A stretch of 64,000 nt of DNA, from NCBI RefSeq assembly GCF_019578655.1, contig NC_063257.1, positions 23,205,939 to 23,269,938 on the forward strand, read 5' to 3'. The notes under the pieces are model-generated. The model searched no databases. It was not told the DNA's origin and saw only the letters and a program-made list of their open reading frames with translations. Shown one piece after another: positions 34,557 to 45,415 of this stretch. Source of the DNA: Ricinus communis. Taxonomy: Eukaryota > Streptophyta > Magnoliopsida > Malpighiales > Euphorbiaceae. A program made the position numbers and the translations under genes. Numbering within the stretch: the first letter of the stretch is position 1; each line of letters starts with the position of its first letter.

Positions 34557-34650
34557 TAACAATAAGATTTTAAAAGATTATATTTATTCTAGTGTAAAAG
34601 TTTAAAAATAAAAAAATAAAGATTTATGCATTCTCTTTGACATTTTTATC
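34557..34650 (+). repeat. Satellite block B, continuation
   Basis: It resumes 'aacaataagattttaaaaga' at the point in the monomer where 21480 stopped, and runs to 'ctttgacatttttatc' before the CACTA-like insertion. Confidence 0.8.
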
Positions 34651-35839
34651 CACTTCAAGAATTCCTAAATTTAGCGATGGATTTTAGTGACAGATAATAT
34701 CAATCGCTAGATAATGACAAGATAACAACGGATTAACGACATGGTGTGTTGATATCAAAATGGCGACAATGTTGCGGCGGATTAGCAACAAAGATTTAAT
34801 GACGGCTACTTCACCGTCGTTAGTGATGGCGCCAAATTTTGGTGCATAAAGTGGCGATGGCTTAGCGACGACTTTACGACGGTTATTTAGCAATGGATAG
34901 CATTGCCGTCGCTAAATATTAGCACTAAAGAGGCGCGATATTTTGGTGCCTTTCCTTTTTGTTAGCGTCGGAAGACGCTGCCGCTAAGATAGTTCATATA
35001 GCGACATTCTTCCTTCCTATCGCTAGAAGCTACGAATAGCGATAGTTGTTCCCGTCGCTAAAAGTATCTTAAAAATGCCTATATGCCACTCTATAGTTTA
35101 TCAACGGATAGTGTCTATCGGTAAATGTATTTAAATGAAACGATGGTGTTTCATGTGATCTTTGTTATATCCTAAGATTTAGCGAGGGATGGCGTCCATC
35201 GCCAAATTTTAAGGTATTAAATCGCAACAGTCCCCTTTCTTTCTCTCTTTTCCTCTCTTCTCCCTCTCTCTCCTTTCCTACTCTCTCCTCCCACTACTCG
35301 TCTTCTCCCTCCATCTCCCCTTCCCCCTTCCCTAGTGTCGCCACCGCCGCCGCCCAAGTATGACCGGTTTATTTTTTTTTTTGTGTTTTTATTTATTTAT
35401 AATTTTGAAATTATAGCCCCGCTACCGCCGTCCTAGCCCCTCTGCAGTCCTCTCTACTGACAGGTAATCTTTTATTTATTTTTTATTAAATTTTTATGCT
35501 TTTTATCTTTTAAAGTTATGTAATTAGTTTTATGTTAATTATTTAATTTAATTTTTTGTATTTTCTCTCTTCAAATTTTTTATGTAAAAAATGAAATATA
35601 ACAAATTTTATTTAATTTCTGTAATATTTAATTTAAATATTAGGTAAAATATTTCTGTTATATTGTAAAATATTATATAAAAGAATTAGCGTTGAAAATT
35701 AGGTAAAACTTAATAATTAAAATTTATGTCATATTGAATTTAATAAAATATAAAATAAGTTATATTTTAAAAAATTTAGTAAAAAAATTAGGTTAGCTTT
35801 ATTAAATAAAATTTATGTTATATTTACTTTAATTAAATT
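34651..35839 (+). mobile_element. Truncated CACTA-like element end
   Basis: It begins 'cacttcaagaattcctaaat', close to the plant CACTA terminus CACTACAAGAAAT. It is followed, from 34670 to 35215, by many copies in both orientations of 'tagcgacgg'/'ccgtcgcta' variants, the subterminal repeat style of En/Spm elements. A C/T-rich block with 'cgccaccgccgccgcccaag' follows at 35230-35365, then A+T-rich sequence. No opposite terminus is found at the right side. The satellite restarts at a different phase, so the right end and part of a monomer have been deleted. The 34684-34893 frame is in the repeat block and is not a gene. Confidence 0.6.
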
Positions 35840-38290
35840 ACACCAATGTAGAATATTAGGATGTTGAGATATAGGCAATCTAACACAGCTAAAGTGAAGT
35901 AAGGATATCAAAATTACTTACTCTAAAAAGAAAGATACCAAAGTAATTAATAGTAATAAAAATTTGATTATAATATCTAAAATAAATTTAATGGCTAATA
36001 ATTTTTCTAATCTATTTTATGTATTATTTCTATATTGTTTTCATTCATAGTCATGTCAAATAATTAGATACTAAATTAATAAAAATTAACAAGGTCTTAA
36101 TTATTTTTATAATAACTCTTTAATAATAAAAATTAAAAAATTTATATTTATTCTATTGTAAAAATTAAGAAAAAATAAGTAAATAGGAATTTATGTTTCT
36201 TTGACTTTTTTATCAAACGCCAAGTGTGTCATATAATACGATTTAGAAGATATTATTAGAGAAATACTACAATACCAAAATATATAAATTAAGACACCAA
36301 AAATATAGTAGTCAATATGATACAAATATAAAATATTTAGGACACTGAGGTAGAGACAATCTAACACTAATTAAAGTAAAGTAAAGACACCAAAATTAAC
36401 TGCTCTAAAAGAGAAAGAATACCAAAGTTATTACTAATATAAAAATTTAATTATAATATCCAAAATAAGCTTAATGGCTAATAATTTTTCTAATCTATTT
36501 TATGTATTATTTCTATAGTTTTTTCAATTATAATTCATGTCAAATAATTAAATACTAAATTTATAAAAATTAACAAGGTCTTAATATTTTTCTAATGACT
36601 CTTTAACAATAAAATTTAAAATATTGCATTTATTCTAGTGTATAAAATAAAAATTGCTAAATAAGCACTCATTCATTTCCTTTGAATTTTTTTATCTAAA
36701 GCCAATGAAAGCATTATCATAAAACAGGATTTCCAAGATATTAATAAAGAAATATATAAACACCAAAGCACATAAGTTAAGACACTAAGAGTATAATAGT
36801 CAACATTGATACAAATATATACTATTTAGGATACTAAGATAGATGCAATCTAGTACTCCTAAAGTGAAGTAAGGACACCAAATATATTTGCTCTAAAGAA
36901 AAGGACACCAAAGTTACATCAAAATAAGCTTGATGGCTAATAATCTTTCTAATATATCTTATATATTATTTCTATATTTTTCATTCATAGTTCATGCTAA
37001 ATAATTAAATGCTAAATTAATGAAATCTAACAAGGTTTTAATTATTTTTCTAATGACTATTAACTATAAAATTTAAAATATTGCATCTATTTAGTGTAAA
37101 AAATAAAAATTTATGAATTTTGTTTGATGTTTTTAATCCAAAGCCAATAAAAACATATCATATAGTATAACTTTTAAGACATTATTAAAGAAATACTAAA
37201 ACACCAAAGCATAGAAGTTAAGATACCAAGACTATAGTAGTCAACATGACACCAATGTAGAATATTTAGGACATTGAGATAGAGGCAATCTAATACTACT
37301 AAAGTGAAATAAGGACACCAAAATTACTTATTCTAAGAAAAAGGAAACCAAAATTACTACTAATAATAAAAATTTGACTATAATGGCCAAATAAACTTAA
37401 TGACTAATAATTTTTCTAATCTATTTTATGTATTATTTTTATATTTTCTCACTCATAGCTAATGCTAAATAATTAAATACTAAATTAATACAAATTAACA
37501 ATTATTTTTCTAATGACTCTTTAATAATAAAACTTTAAAAAATTATATTTATTTTAGTGTAAAAATTAGAAGATAAATATATAGAAATTTAGACATTTTC
37601 TTTGACTTTTAAACGAAAGCCAATAAAGGTGTGTCATGTAATAGGATTTACAAGATATTATTAAAGTACCAAAATATATAAGTTAAGGCACAAAAAATAT
37701 AGTAGTCAGTGGACACAAACGTAGAATATTTAGGGCACTACGATAGTAGGCAATATAAGACTACTAAAATGAAGTTACTTGCTTTAAAAGAAAGAAGGAT
37801 ACCAAAGTTACTAATAATATTAAAAGTTTGATTATAATATCCAAATAAGCTTGACAGCTAATAATTTTTCAATCTATTTTCTGTATTATTTTTATTTTTT
37901 TCATTCATAGTTCATGTCAAATAGTCAAATACTAAATTTATAAAAATTAACAAGGTCTTAATATTTTCCTAATGACTCTTTAACAATAAAATTTTAAAAA
38001 ATATATTTATTTTAATGTAGAAAATAAAAAATAAGTAAATAAAGATTTATATGTTTTCTTTGAATTCTTTTATCCAAAGCCAATAAAAGTATGTCATATA
38101 ATAGGACTTCTAAGATATTATTAAATAATACAAAAAATCCAAAGTATATAAGTTAAGAGATCAAGACTATAGTAGTCAACATTACACCAATGTAGAATAT
38201 TTAAGACACTGACAGAAACAATCCAACGCTACTAAAGTAAAATAAGGACATGAAGATTATTTGCTCTAAAAACAGGATACTAAAATCTAG
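35840..38290 (+). repeat. Satellite block C, five adjacent monomers
   Basis: Monomer starts are at 35840, 36319, 36808, 37248, 37712 and 38183, giving units of 479, 489, 440, 464 and 471 bp plus a partial unit ending near 38290. This is the longest uninterrupted part of the array and the best place to build a consensus. Confidence 0.9.
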
Positions 38291-39195
38291 CCGTTGTTGC
38301 CTCCCCCCCCTCCTCAATCAGGTATTGTTGTTTTAAAATTACTTTTGTATTTTAGAGTTTGATTAAAATAAAAGGATGACAAAAGCTTAATGTTTTATTG
38401 TTATTTTTCTAACTTTATTAGAATTAATCAATCCTAAACAAGACAGAAAAGAAAAGAAAAGTTCTTAAACCAGCCAATCCAATTTTCTGTCCACATTTTG
38501 GGTTTGTAATCTTTGTTTGGTCTGAAGTTCTCGCAGTAGAAACCATATCATGAAACAAATACAGAAAAATAATATTTTGTTTTGAGTTCCCGCTGTAGAA
38601 GTTTTCTGTTTGCATATCATGAAGCATTAATTATTATTATTATTATTATTTTTTATCTTTATTAGTTAACTAACATCTCTAACTTGTTTAAAATTGATTG
38701 ATTTTTCTGTGTTTGATTAATATTTGGGTTTCTTACTGTAATGTGTTGATAATATTGCTTTTTATGGTCATAAAAATTCATGTCAATGTTATTTCTTTAT
38801 ATTAAAATTTTCAAGATATTCCATATACTATCATCTTTATTTTTTATTTTTAAGATTTTGTTCAACTGCATAATTATATAATATGTATTTTTATGAATTA
38901 TTATTGAGTAAATGTTATTTAAATATTTCTTATAATAATAGTTATAAATAGATTTATTATTTAGTATTTAATATGCTAATTGTATGTTTTTTTAAATGGT
39001 AAATAAGCACTCTTAAATGTGGAGTTTAAAGATATATAAGTTGTAATAGATATTATATTGTATTGATTTTTATTATTTAAAATATTATTTTCTAATATTT
39101 TATAGAACCATATGATATGAAAAATGAATAAGAGTAAATCATGTCACTTTTTAAGTTATTATTTTTAGTAAGTCACACAATTTTCACTATTTATT
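38291..39195. other. A+T-rich, nothing recognised
   Basis: Contains a 'tta' microsatellite at about 38629-38650 and a short repeated phrase ('gtagaaaccatatcatga' near 38537 and 'gtagaagttttctg' near 38596). The 67-codon minus frame at 38424-38627 has no known motif. Confidence 0.4.
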
Positions 39196-39955
39196 TTGTT
39201 AATTAAATCTGACCATGGGCTAGTTCAGAATTCAAATCAAACTAAAACCAAAGTGGTCATACCTCTGAACTGGTCAAACCTGAAACCCATTCAAATCGGA
39301 ACCAAAATCGGAGGGGCCGACCCAATATTTATTAGAATCAGAACCGGTGGTTCCAATCCCCAACCGTCCATTCTCTAAAAAATTAATAACAATAAATAGT
39401 AAAAATATTATTATAATATAATATAATCATTTTAATTAAGAATAAAATAACTTCTTTTAAATATTAAACATAATGCATATAATAATTATAATAATATAAA
39501 TAATATTAAAGATATTTGATGAATAAAAAAGTATAATGAACACAAATTTAAAAACAATAATAATAAATTAAAAAAATAAAACTTATAAAAAAAGGAGAAG
39601 AATTTTTGTTTGACCACACAAGCCAATGGACTTCAACTTCCAGTACAAACAGTGATTATGGAAGTAAATAAGTTTTAAAAAAATTAGATAAAAAAACTAC
39701 GTAGGCTTTAATTTCTCTAAATCTCAAGAGGATACACAGGCACTTTAATTTTTAGTTAAAAAATTAAATTTAAACTTTATTTTTTTTTAATTTTTTAAAA
39801 TAATTTAAAATATACTTTTTAATCTGTCTGAATTAGCCGAATTGAAACCATAAATCAGAATTGATCAGTTCTGAACCATTCAAAGGCGATTCTAATTCGG
39901 TTCCAATTTTCATGGAACCGTGAACAGGCGGTTCTTGAACTGTAGCCACCCCTAT
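39196..39955. mobile_element. Possible hAT-like element remnant
   Basis: Two blocks (39200-39370 and 39825-39955) are dense in 'gaacc'/'ggttc' words such as 'gaaccggtggttccaatc' and 'ggttccaattttcatggaac'. The right end '...actgtagccacccctat', read in reverse, starts 'ataggggtggc', typical of many hAT-related repeats. No matching left terminus or target duplication was found. Confidence 0.3.
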
Positions 39956-40440
39956 TGTAGTGTCATATTATATTCATTGTATAAATCTATAATTAAATGA
40001 AAGTGTTATTGATTTTATTATAAAGTAGATTGTATATTTCTCAACTATTGATATATATTATTCTACCCTTCATCTCTTTTATTTATTATACTAATTATGT
40101 GCCTCATCATTTTCCTCTTGATAAATGAAAGTCACTATTACTATCTTTCCTAATTTTCATATTCACCGTCTTTTTGTTCATATTCTACCATCATATCTAA
40201 AAAGATTAAAGGACTATGTTACAAAAATTTAAAATCTCTTGAAGATAAAGAGTAGTAATTTTTTTAAATAAAACTCCCACCACTTTAATTTATTTGGTTA
40301 AAGAATATTGATAATATTAGGAATATTATTTGTACTAATAAATTAGTAATAAGAAATTTAACACTTAAAAACATTGGAAGTAATCCTCTTCAAAAAAAAG
40401 TTAGAAGTAATCGTTTTATTATATAATTAATTAGAAGAAT
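39956..40440. other. A+T-rich, nothing recognised
   Basis: No reading frame, repeat or terminal motif seen. Confidence 0.4.
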
Positions 40441-40444
40441 TTAT

Positions 40445-40945
40445 AACATTTTGTAGAATTTCTTTTTAAAAGAAAATCATCTGCATAGAACCAAACAATC
40501 AGAAAGAAGAGTATTATGCAAAAATAAAGGAGGGAGATTATCCCAAGCACAAACCCTTGCTAACAGGTTTTTTGCATGATTAGCAGATCTGACAACCACC
40601 ACAGAAGCTTTTGCAATTCCACGAAGGAGAGATTTGCATTCATTGATGATAAAAACCAAACTCCGAAAAATAAACCACTATGTTCCTAATATAGCTTGAA
40701 CAACAGCAAGAGCATCCAGCTCCGGAACACACATTTCAAAATTTTCGGTCTTTTGTTCAGCTCAACGCCTCACGAACACTAAGAGCCTTAGCAACCATTG
40801 ATTCAAGCACACTTGGAAAGAGCTTAGAGATAGCAGCTATTACCTGACCTTGACAATCACGAGCAAACCACCTAGCATCCAACTCGTTATTATTGGCAAG
40901 CATCAACATTTATCTTAACGAACCCAGATTCTAGTCTAGACTAAA
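40445..40945 (-). pseudogene. Broken RNase H-like (RVT_3 type) gene
   Basis: On the minus strand fragments read 'ARWFARDCQGQVIAAISKLF', then 'VLESMVAKALSVREALS' (about 40890-40760), and further on 'INECKSLLRGIAKASVVVVR' and 'SANHAKNLLARVCAWDNLPP' (40659-40500). This order (GxVxRDxxG, then AEAxAxREAL, then SDCxxL, then RxANxxAHxLAR) is that of the plant RNase H-like domain found at the 3' end of many LINEs and in stand-alone copies. Stops and frameshifts separate the pieces. RT is not adjacent, so whether it came from a LINE or from a processed host gene is open. Confidence 0.6.
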
Positions 40946-41029
40946 TAAAACCTGCAACCATTTCAGTTGTCTGAGAATTATTATTCTGGAAAAATATTTA
41001 ATAACCGAGCATCATATTCCGAACTATCA

Positions 41030-41400
41030 TATCTGAAAAAGGCTAGGTTGATTAAAGTCCAAATCCTAGTATAACAGGGAGTCTTGAAGAGAAGTCATGA
41101 TTAAATTTTAATTGAGTAGTACGGCCTAATCTAGGACTCTATTATACGATCAAAAGGACTAATCCTAATAGGATTAAGGCATATAACATTCATAAAGTCC
41201 TACTCCAGTAGGACTAGTAGACCTTCAATCTCTATATAAGGGACTGCGACATAGCATGTTGGGTACATTCTACTTTGCATACTCACTACATACTTTACAA
41301 CCAAAAGCTATTACTGACTTAGCCATCGGAGTGACTGGCTAGACAATTTTATTTGGTATTCTCTAACCTTTGTTTCAAGTACTACGGAGCTTAGGTCAGA
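41030..41400 (+). repeat. LTR fragment, gypsy-like
   Basis: A TATA-like 'ctctatataagggactgcga' at 41212-41231 is followed by 'cattctactttgcatactca', 'catactttacaacc' and 'actgacttagccatcggagt'. The last phrase is characteristic of the R/U5 part of many plant Ty3/gypsy LTRs. No partner LTR, primer site or coding region is nearby. Confidence 0.5.
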
Positions 41401-41826
41401 CTTGAAGACCTTGTTGATAGCTGTAATAAATGGCCTACATTACCTTGGATTCTTAGCTAAGATGATGTAGTTTTGCTAAATCACTACACAAAGCTAATTA
41501 GTGAGCTAAATGATAAGCTAATAATGAACTAAAGATGTAAAAATAAGCTGTGAACATGCAATAATGAGCTAAGGATGTGAAACTGAGCTATGAATATGTA
41601 ATTAGTGAGCTAGGAATATGAAATTGAGCTTAAGGAAAAAAGCTAAGTGCTAAATTACTGTAAGCTAAGAACAATAATTTAATTACATGAGCTATAAAAC
41701 TAATTGTAATAAATGCAATGCTGAAACAATAACTCGAATACTTCACGAATTTGATTCCATAAATGAGTTACAAGAGTAAATATGATCGTTGATGAATGCT
41801 TGAAAGCTTTGAACAGATTGTAAATT
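41401..41826. repeat. Degenerate gagcta-rich repeat
   Basis: About 41490-41660 carries the word 'tgagcta' or close variants roughly every 20-30 bp ('taatgagctaaggatgtgaa', 'ctgagctatgaatatg', 'gtgagctaggaatatgaaat'), a decayed short tandem repeat. No gene. Confidence 0.55.
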
Positions 41827-43958
41827 TGTAATACTCAGAAATTTTTTTAAAAAATAAATAATAAATAAAAAAATATTTTTTCCTTCCATTTTTCTTTCCT
41901 TCCTGCCCCCCCCCCCCCCCCCCCCCCCCCTTTTCTTTTTCCTTCCTTCCCTTTCCTCCCTCCCCTCCCCTCTCCCTTCCTCCTATCGCAGCCGCCCTCC
42001 CCTTCCCTTTTCTCATGCAGCAGCGTCGATTGAAGGATAAGGAGTTGTCGTCGCTGTTTCGGCCTCCTGCCGGTGTCCTTTCGACCATCCAACATTGGAT
42101 TCGGGTTTCTCACCCTGAAAACCCCTAGAACAAGTCTCCCCCGCCGTTTTCCTCCACCGGCAGCCTCAAAGGAGCTTCATTGGAGTAGCCCCTTTTCCGG
42201 CCCCGATCCAGTGCCTTCCGCCGAGTTTCTGGCCGAAACTCTCGTGTTTTCGAACTCCCTGCAACTCGAGTTTTGTGTAGGCGCTTCCGGATTCGAATTC
42301 CGACACTGTTGGCATTGACCGACTTTCAGACCCCGGTGTTTTCTGGACGCGTGATACATTAAAATTTTTGGCTCGGTATAATTTTATCTAGACTTCAAAA
42401 ATTATGTTGTAATTTTAGAAAAATATTATGGCTATTAATTGTCAATTATGGATAACTTGAAATTAATTGGATTTAATTAATTGTGATTTATAGTGTGTTG
42501 CGGAGTGGAGAAAAATAATATAGTTTTGGTGGCCTGACTTCCGTTAATTAATCGCAGAATATTCGAAGTGTTTTTAGGAGGTTCTGGACCCGTTGTATAG
42601 GGGGTAAATGTCCGTATTTTAGTGGAGGTTATGCCGAATTTTCGACAGAATTCTCGAGTCTGAAATATTTTTAGACAGTCTAATCTAGGGGTATAGGCCT
42701 AGGAAAATTTAAGAATGTCTATTAACTGAGACGTAGGAGCGGACTGCGGAGCACGACAGAATTGTGAGTTAAAGTCATATAATCGCTGTACATTAGCGTG
42801 TCTAGATTTTATGCGATATTTAATGATTAATGTTTATGTATGATTATCATTATTGTTATTATAAGTAAACTTCATTTAATTGATAATCATCACGAATAAT
42901 ATTAATATTATTATTAGTTAATTTATCTGGTTATTTATGATATTTTAAATAATATTATTTTAATACTATTATTATTATCTCTACAGATATTTTGCATGTT
43001 TGCTTTACCCGATATTACTAAACTTTATTCTGAGTATGCAATTAAATAGATTATGTTGCTTATGAATAGTCTATTTAAGATTTTTTTTATATTTATTATG
43101 ATTGTGACCTTGGGATGAGGTGACAGTAAAACATGCCATCTGATGGGTTGCATCAGGACCGCGCGCGCACCGTTAACAATCAAAGGCAGGTAAAAAAGGT
43201 TATTTTTGGATTTTGCCCTGGTCGAGTATAACTCTCTGGGCTGTAAAAGTTTGATTGCCAGAAAAGATTCATGTTTGAACAATGCTCTTTAGGCGCCGGC
43301 TTAGTTGAAGAACAAGAGTCTAGGCTAGATGTGAGGACTCTAGTTGAGCTTCGCTCTCTAGGCGCCAGACCTATTGGAATAAGAGAGTTGAAAGGCTACT
43401 AGCGTTTTGGGTTAGGATTCTGCTAAGCCACTCGTCCCATAAGTCTTAAATATATTTTTCTTTCTAAATTATGGCATGACTCATATTTTGATATACAATG
43501 GCATATGATGTACTAAGTTAATGAATATTATTTTATTGAGGAGATTGCAATAGTTACAGGGTTATGTGATTTTAACTCACTCTCGAGACTGATAGTCTCA
43601 ATTTTATTTTTTAGGTGATAGTTAGAGTTCTTCGGGGTCCTGCATTTTGACAGCCTGACTTCTTTCTTCATCGGGCTTATTGTAAATAATCTATACTTTC
43701 AGATTTTTAGTTAATTTATATTCTAGACCTTCCGTAGTAGTGTTTTTAATTTTTTATGATTATCCTGGTCTATAATGGATGTGAAATGTTATCAATGACC
43801 AGTTAGATTTGTGTATAGCATGTCAGATATGATTAATATTATATTTTTATAATCATTTTATTGAATTATCAATTAGTAAGGCTTACTATAGGATTTGGTA
43901 GCCTTAAGCCTACCCATTCGCTAGTGCCAGTCATGGGCCCACAAATCGGGTCGTGACA
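41827..43958 (+). repeat. 5' LTR of the chromovirus
   Basis: A 2,132-bp LTR from 'tgtaatactc' to 'gggtcgtgaca'. It matches 23355-23795 and 27930-28528 at its two ends, and 24670-23796 in reverse. C/T-rich near the start. Frames within (41768-42359) are composition artefacts. Confidence 0.85.
41906..41930 (+). repeat. 25-base poly-C tract
   Basis: An uninterrupted run of 25 C in the LTR. The related LTR at 23355 has only short C runs at this place. It is prone to slippage and to length miscalling. Confidence 0.95.
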
Positions 43959-43962
43959 AAGT

Positions 43963-43977
43963 TGGTATTAGAGCCTA
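43963..43977 (+). other. Primer-binding site, initiator Met-tRNA type
   Basis: 'tggtattagagcctagg' lies four bases after the LTR end. It is one change from TGGTATCAGAGCC. Confidence 0.85.
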
Positions 43978-44129
43978 GGTTTAGATTTCCTTCGACCTAG
44001 GTTAGCTTCTTTAACTACTGCGGAGTTAAGGTCGAGTATGTCCTTGTGTATGTTTCGTTGATTTTAGTATCTGAGCTATACGTTAGAGAGTCTGTTGGGT
44101 TTGATATGTTGCTATTTATTTTCAACCCT

Positions 44130-45415
44130 TGCCATGCTGATAACTCGAGCGACTGCAGCAACAGCATCGGCCCAAGAGACCCAGGATGAGTTTTTTGCTC
44201 AAACGGCCCCAGTCCGTGATACCAGGAGGCGAGGTAGGCCTTGAGCAGCAGCCTAACCATATCAGGGCGAGACTCAGGAGGCACACGGTGCTGGTGGAGT
44301 CCCAGTGGAGGTGTTTGTAACCGGTATGACTGGGATACATAGGGCCTTAGAGCAGTTGTTAGTCTTCTAGCAGCAGCAGGCTGCCTAAGGTTTAGGAAGC
44401 CGGGGTAGTGGGTTCGGTATCAGGAATCCGAACGAGGTACCCATGTATGTGTACACTAAGTTGAGACCTGTAGAATTTGATGGAATATCTAGGGACCCTT
44501 TGAACTTTCTAGACGAGGTCGAGAAAAGGGCATCCGACTTGCACTGTTCTAACAAGAGGACCATCGAGATGGCCGGATTATCTTTGAAGGGGATAGCATC
44601 ACAGTGGTTCAGAGACTATATCCACCCCTTTTTGGATGGATTATCATGGAGACAGTTTAGAAATAGGTTTGAGGAGTACTTCATCCCTTTTAACGTGAGG
44701 TAGGAGTATAGAAAGAGATTTGAAAGACTGATTAAGGGAGATCTGTCAGTGGCAGAATACACCAGACAGTTTGTACAACTGAGTAGGTATGTGCCCCATG
44801 CTGTAGGGACCGAGGAGCAGAATAACAACAAGTATATATCATGACTTGGTCCAAAGTTTGTCTCCTTGGTTCAATCTAGGAGGAGCAGCTTATTAGAAGT
44901 GACTAACATGGCCAGATAGATGGAAATAACCTTGGGAGGATTTGGTCAAGGGACTGACGATGGTAGGACAAAGAGACTAGGATTAAGGATCAGTCCAGTG
45001 TGCAGCCAGTTGTGCCATACTACTTCAATGGAGGCTACTCCAGAGGTTCTGACCAACAGGCCAGGCGGAGAGGCTACCATACCCATATGAAGGGTAGACA
45101 CAACCGGAAGGGTAGCAGAGGATTCAGACTAGGATAGGGCATCAGTGGTAGTGGGTAGAGTGCAGGCTACAGCAGCTCTAGTTCTGGAGCCAGCACCTGT
45201 CAGATGTGTGGCAGGTCACATCAAGGACCGTGCCTAGCTTCCAGCAGAGCCTATTTCAGGTGTGGCACGATGGATTATATGGCTCGAGCATGCCCTCACT
45301 ACTTCAACCAGCCAGTTTTTCCTTAGGGCTCGTATACTAGTACGACCCGATTAGCTTTTCCTTCAGCTCCGGGATATTTTCAAGCTGGTTCTCATTCGGT
45401 AGTATGGCAAATTGG
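44130..45415 (+). pseudogene. Broken chromovirus gag
   Basis: An N-terminal segment from about 44132 ('MLITRATAATASAQETQDEF' in the frame of that ATG), then the capsid-type domain 44443-44830: 'YTKLRPVEFDGISRDPLNFL', 'ASQWFRDYIHP', 'WRQFRNRFEEYFIPFNVR', stop, 'RFERLIKGDLSVAEYTRQFV'. A degenerate CCHC knuckle (CQMCGRSHQGPC, then YFRCGTMDYMARACP) lies at about 45195-45300. Stops at about 44701 and 44842 and frame changes make it non-functional. Gag would have formed the virus-like particle core. Confidence 0.8.

Larger units (their letters stand above)
41827..45415 (+). mobile_element. Tekay/Del-like chromovirus, 5' half
   Basis: 5' LTR, primer-binding site and gag through the zinc knuckle in plus orientation. 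The element stops at about 45415, where sequence of a different, oppositely oriented gypsy element begins, so pol and the 3' LTR are lost. The LTR family is the same as in the rearranged element at 23355-28528. Confidence 0.85.

Noticed and set aside
21470..34557. A 12-bp target duplication of a Mutator-like DNA transposon
   Set aside because: 'taataactcctt' flanks the insertion, but the inserted ends carry LTR, primer-site and polypurine features. The 5-bp 'ctcct' fits an LTR element, and the extra bases come from overlap with the element's decayed terminus.
39196..39378. 60-codon frame rich in Ile, Gly and Asn
   Set aside because: The gaacc/ggttc word content is that of a transposon remnant; no domain.
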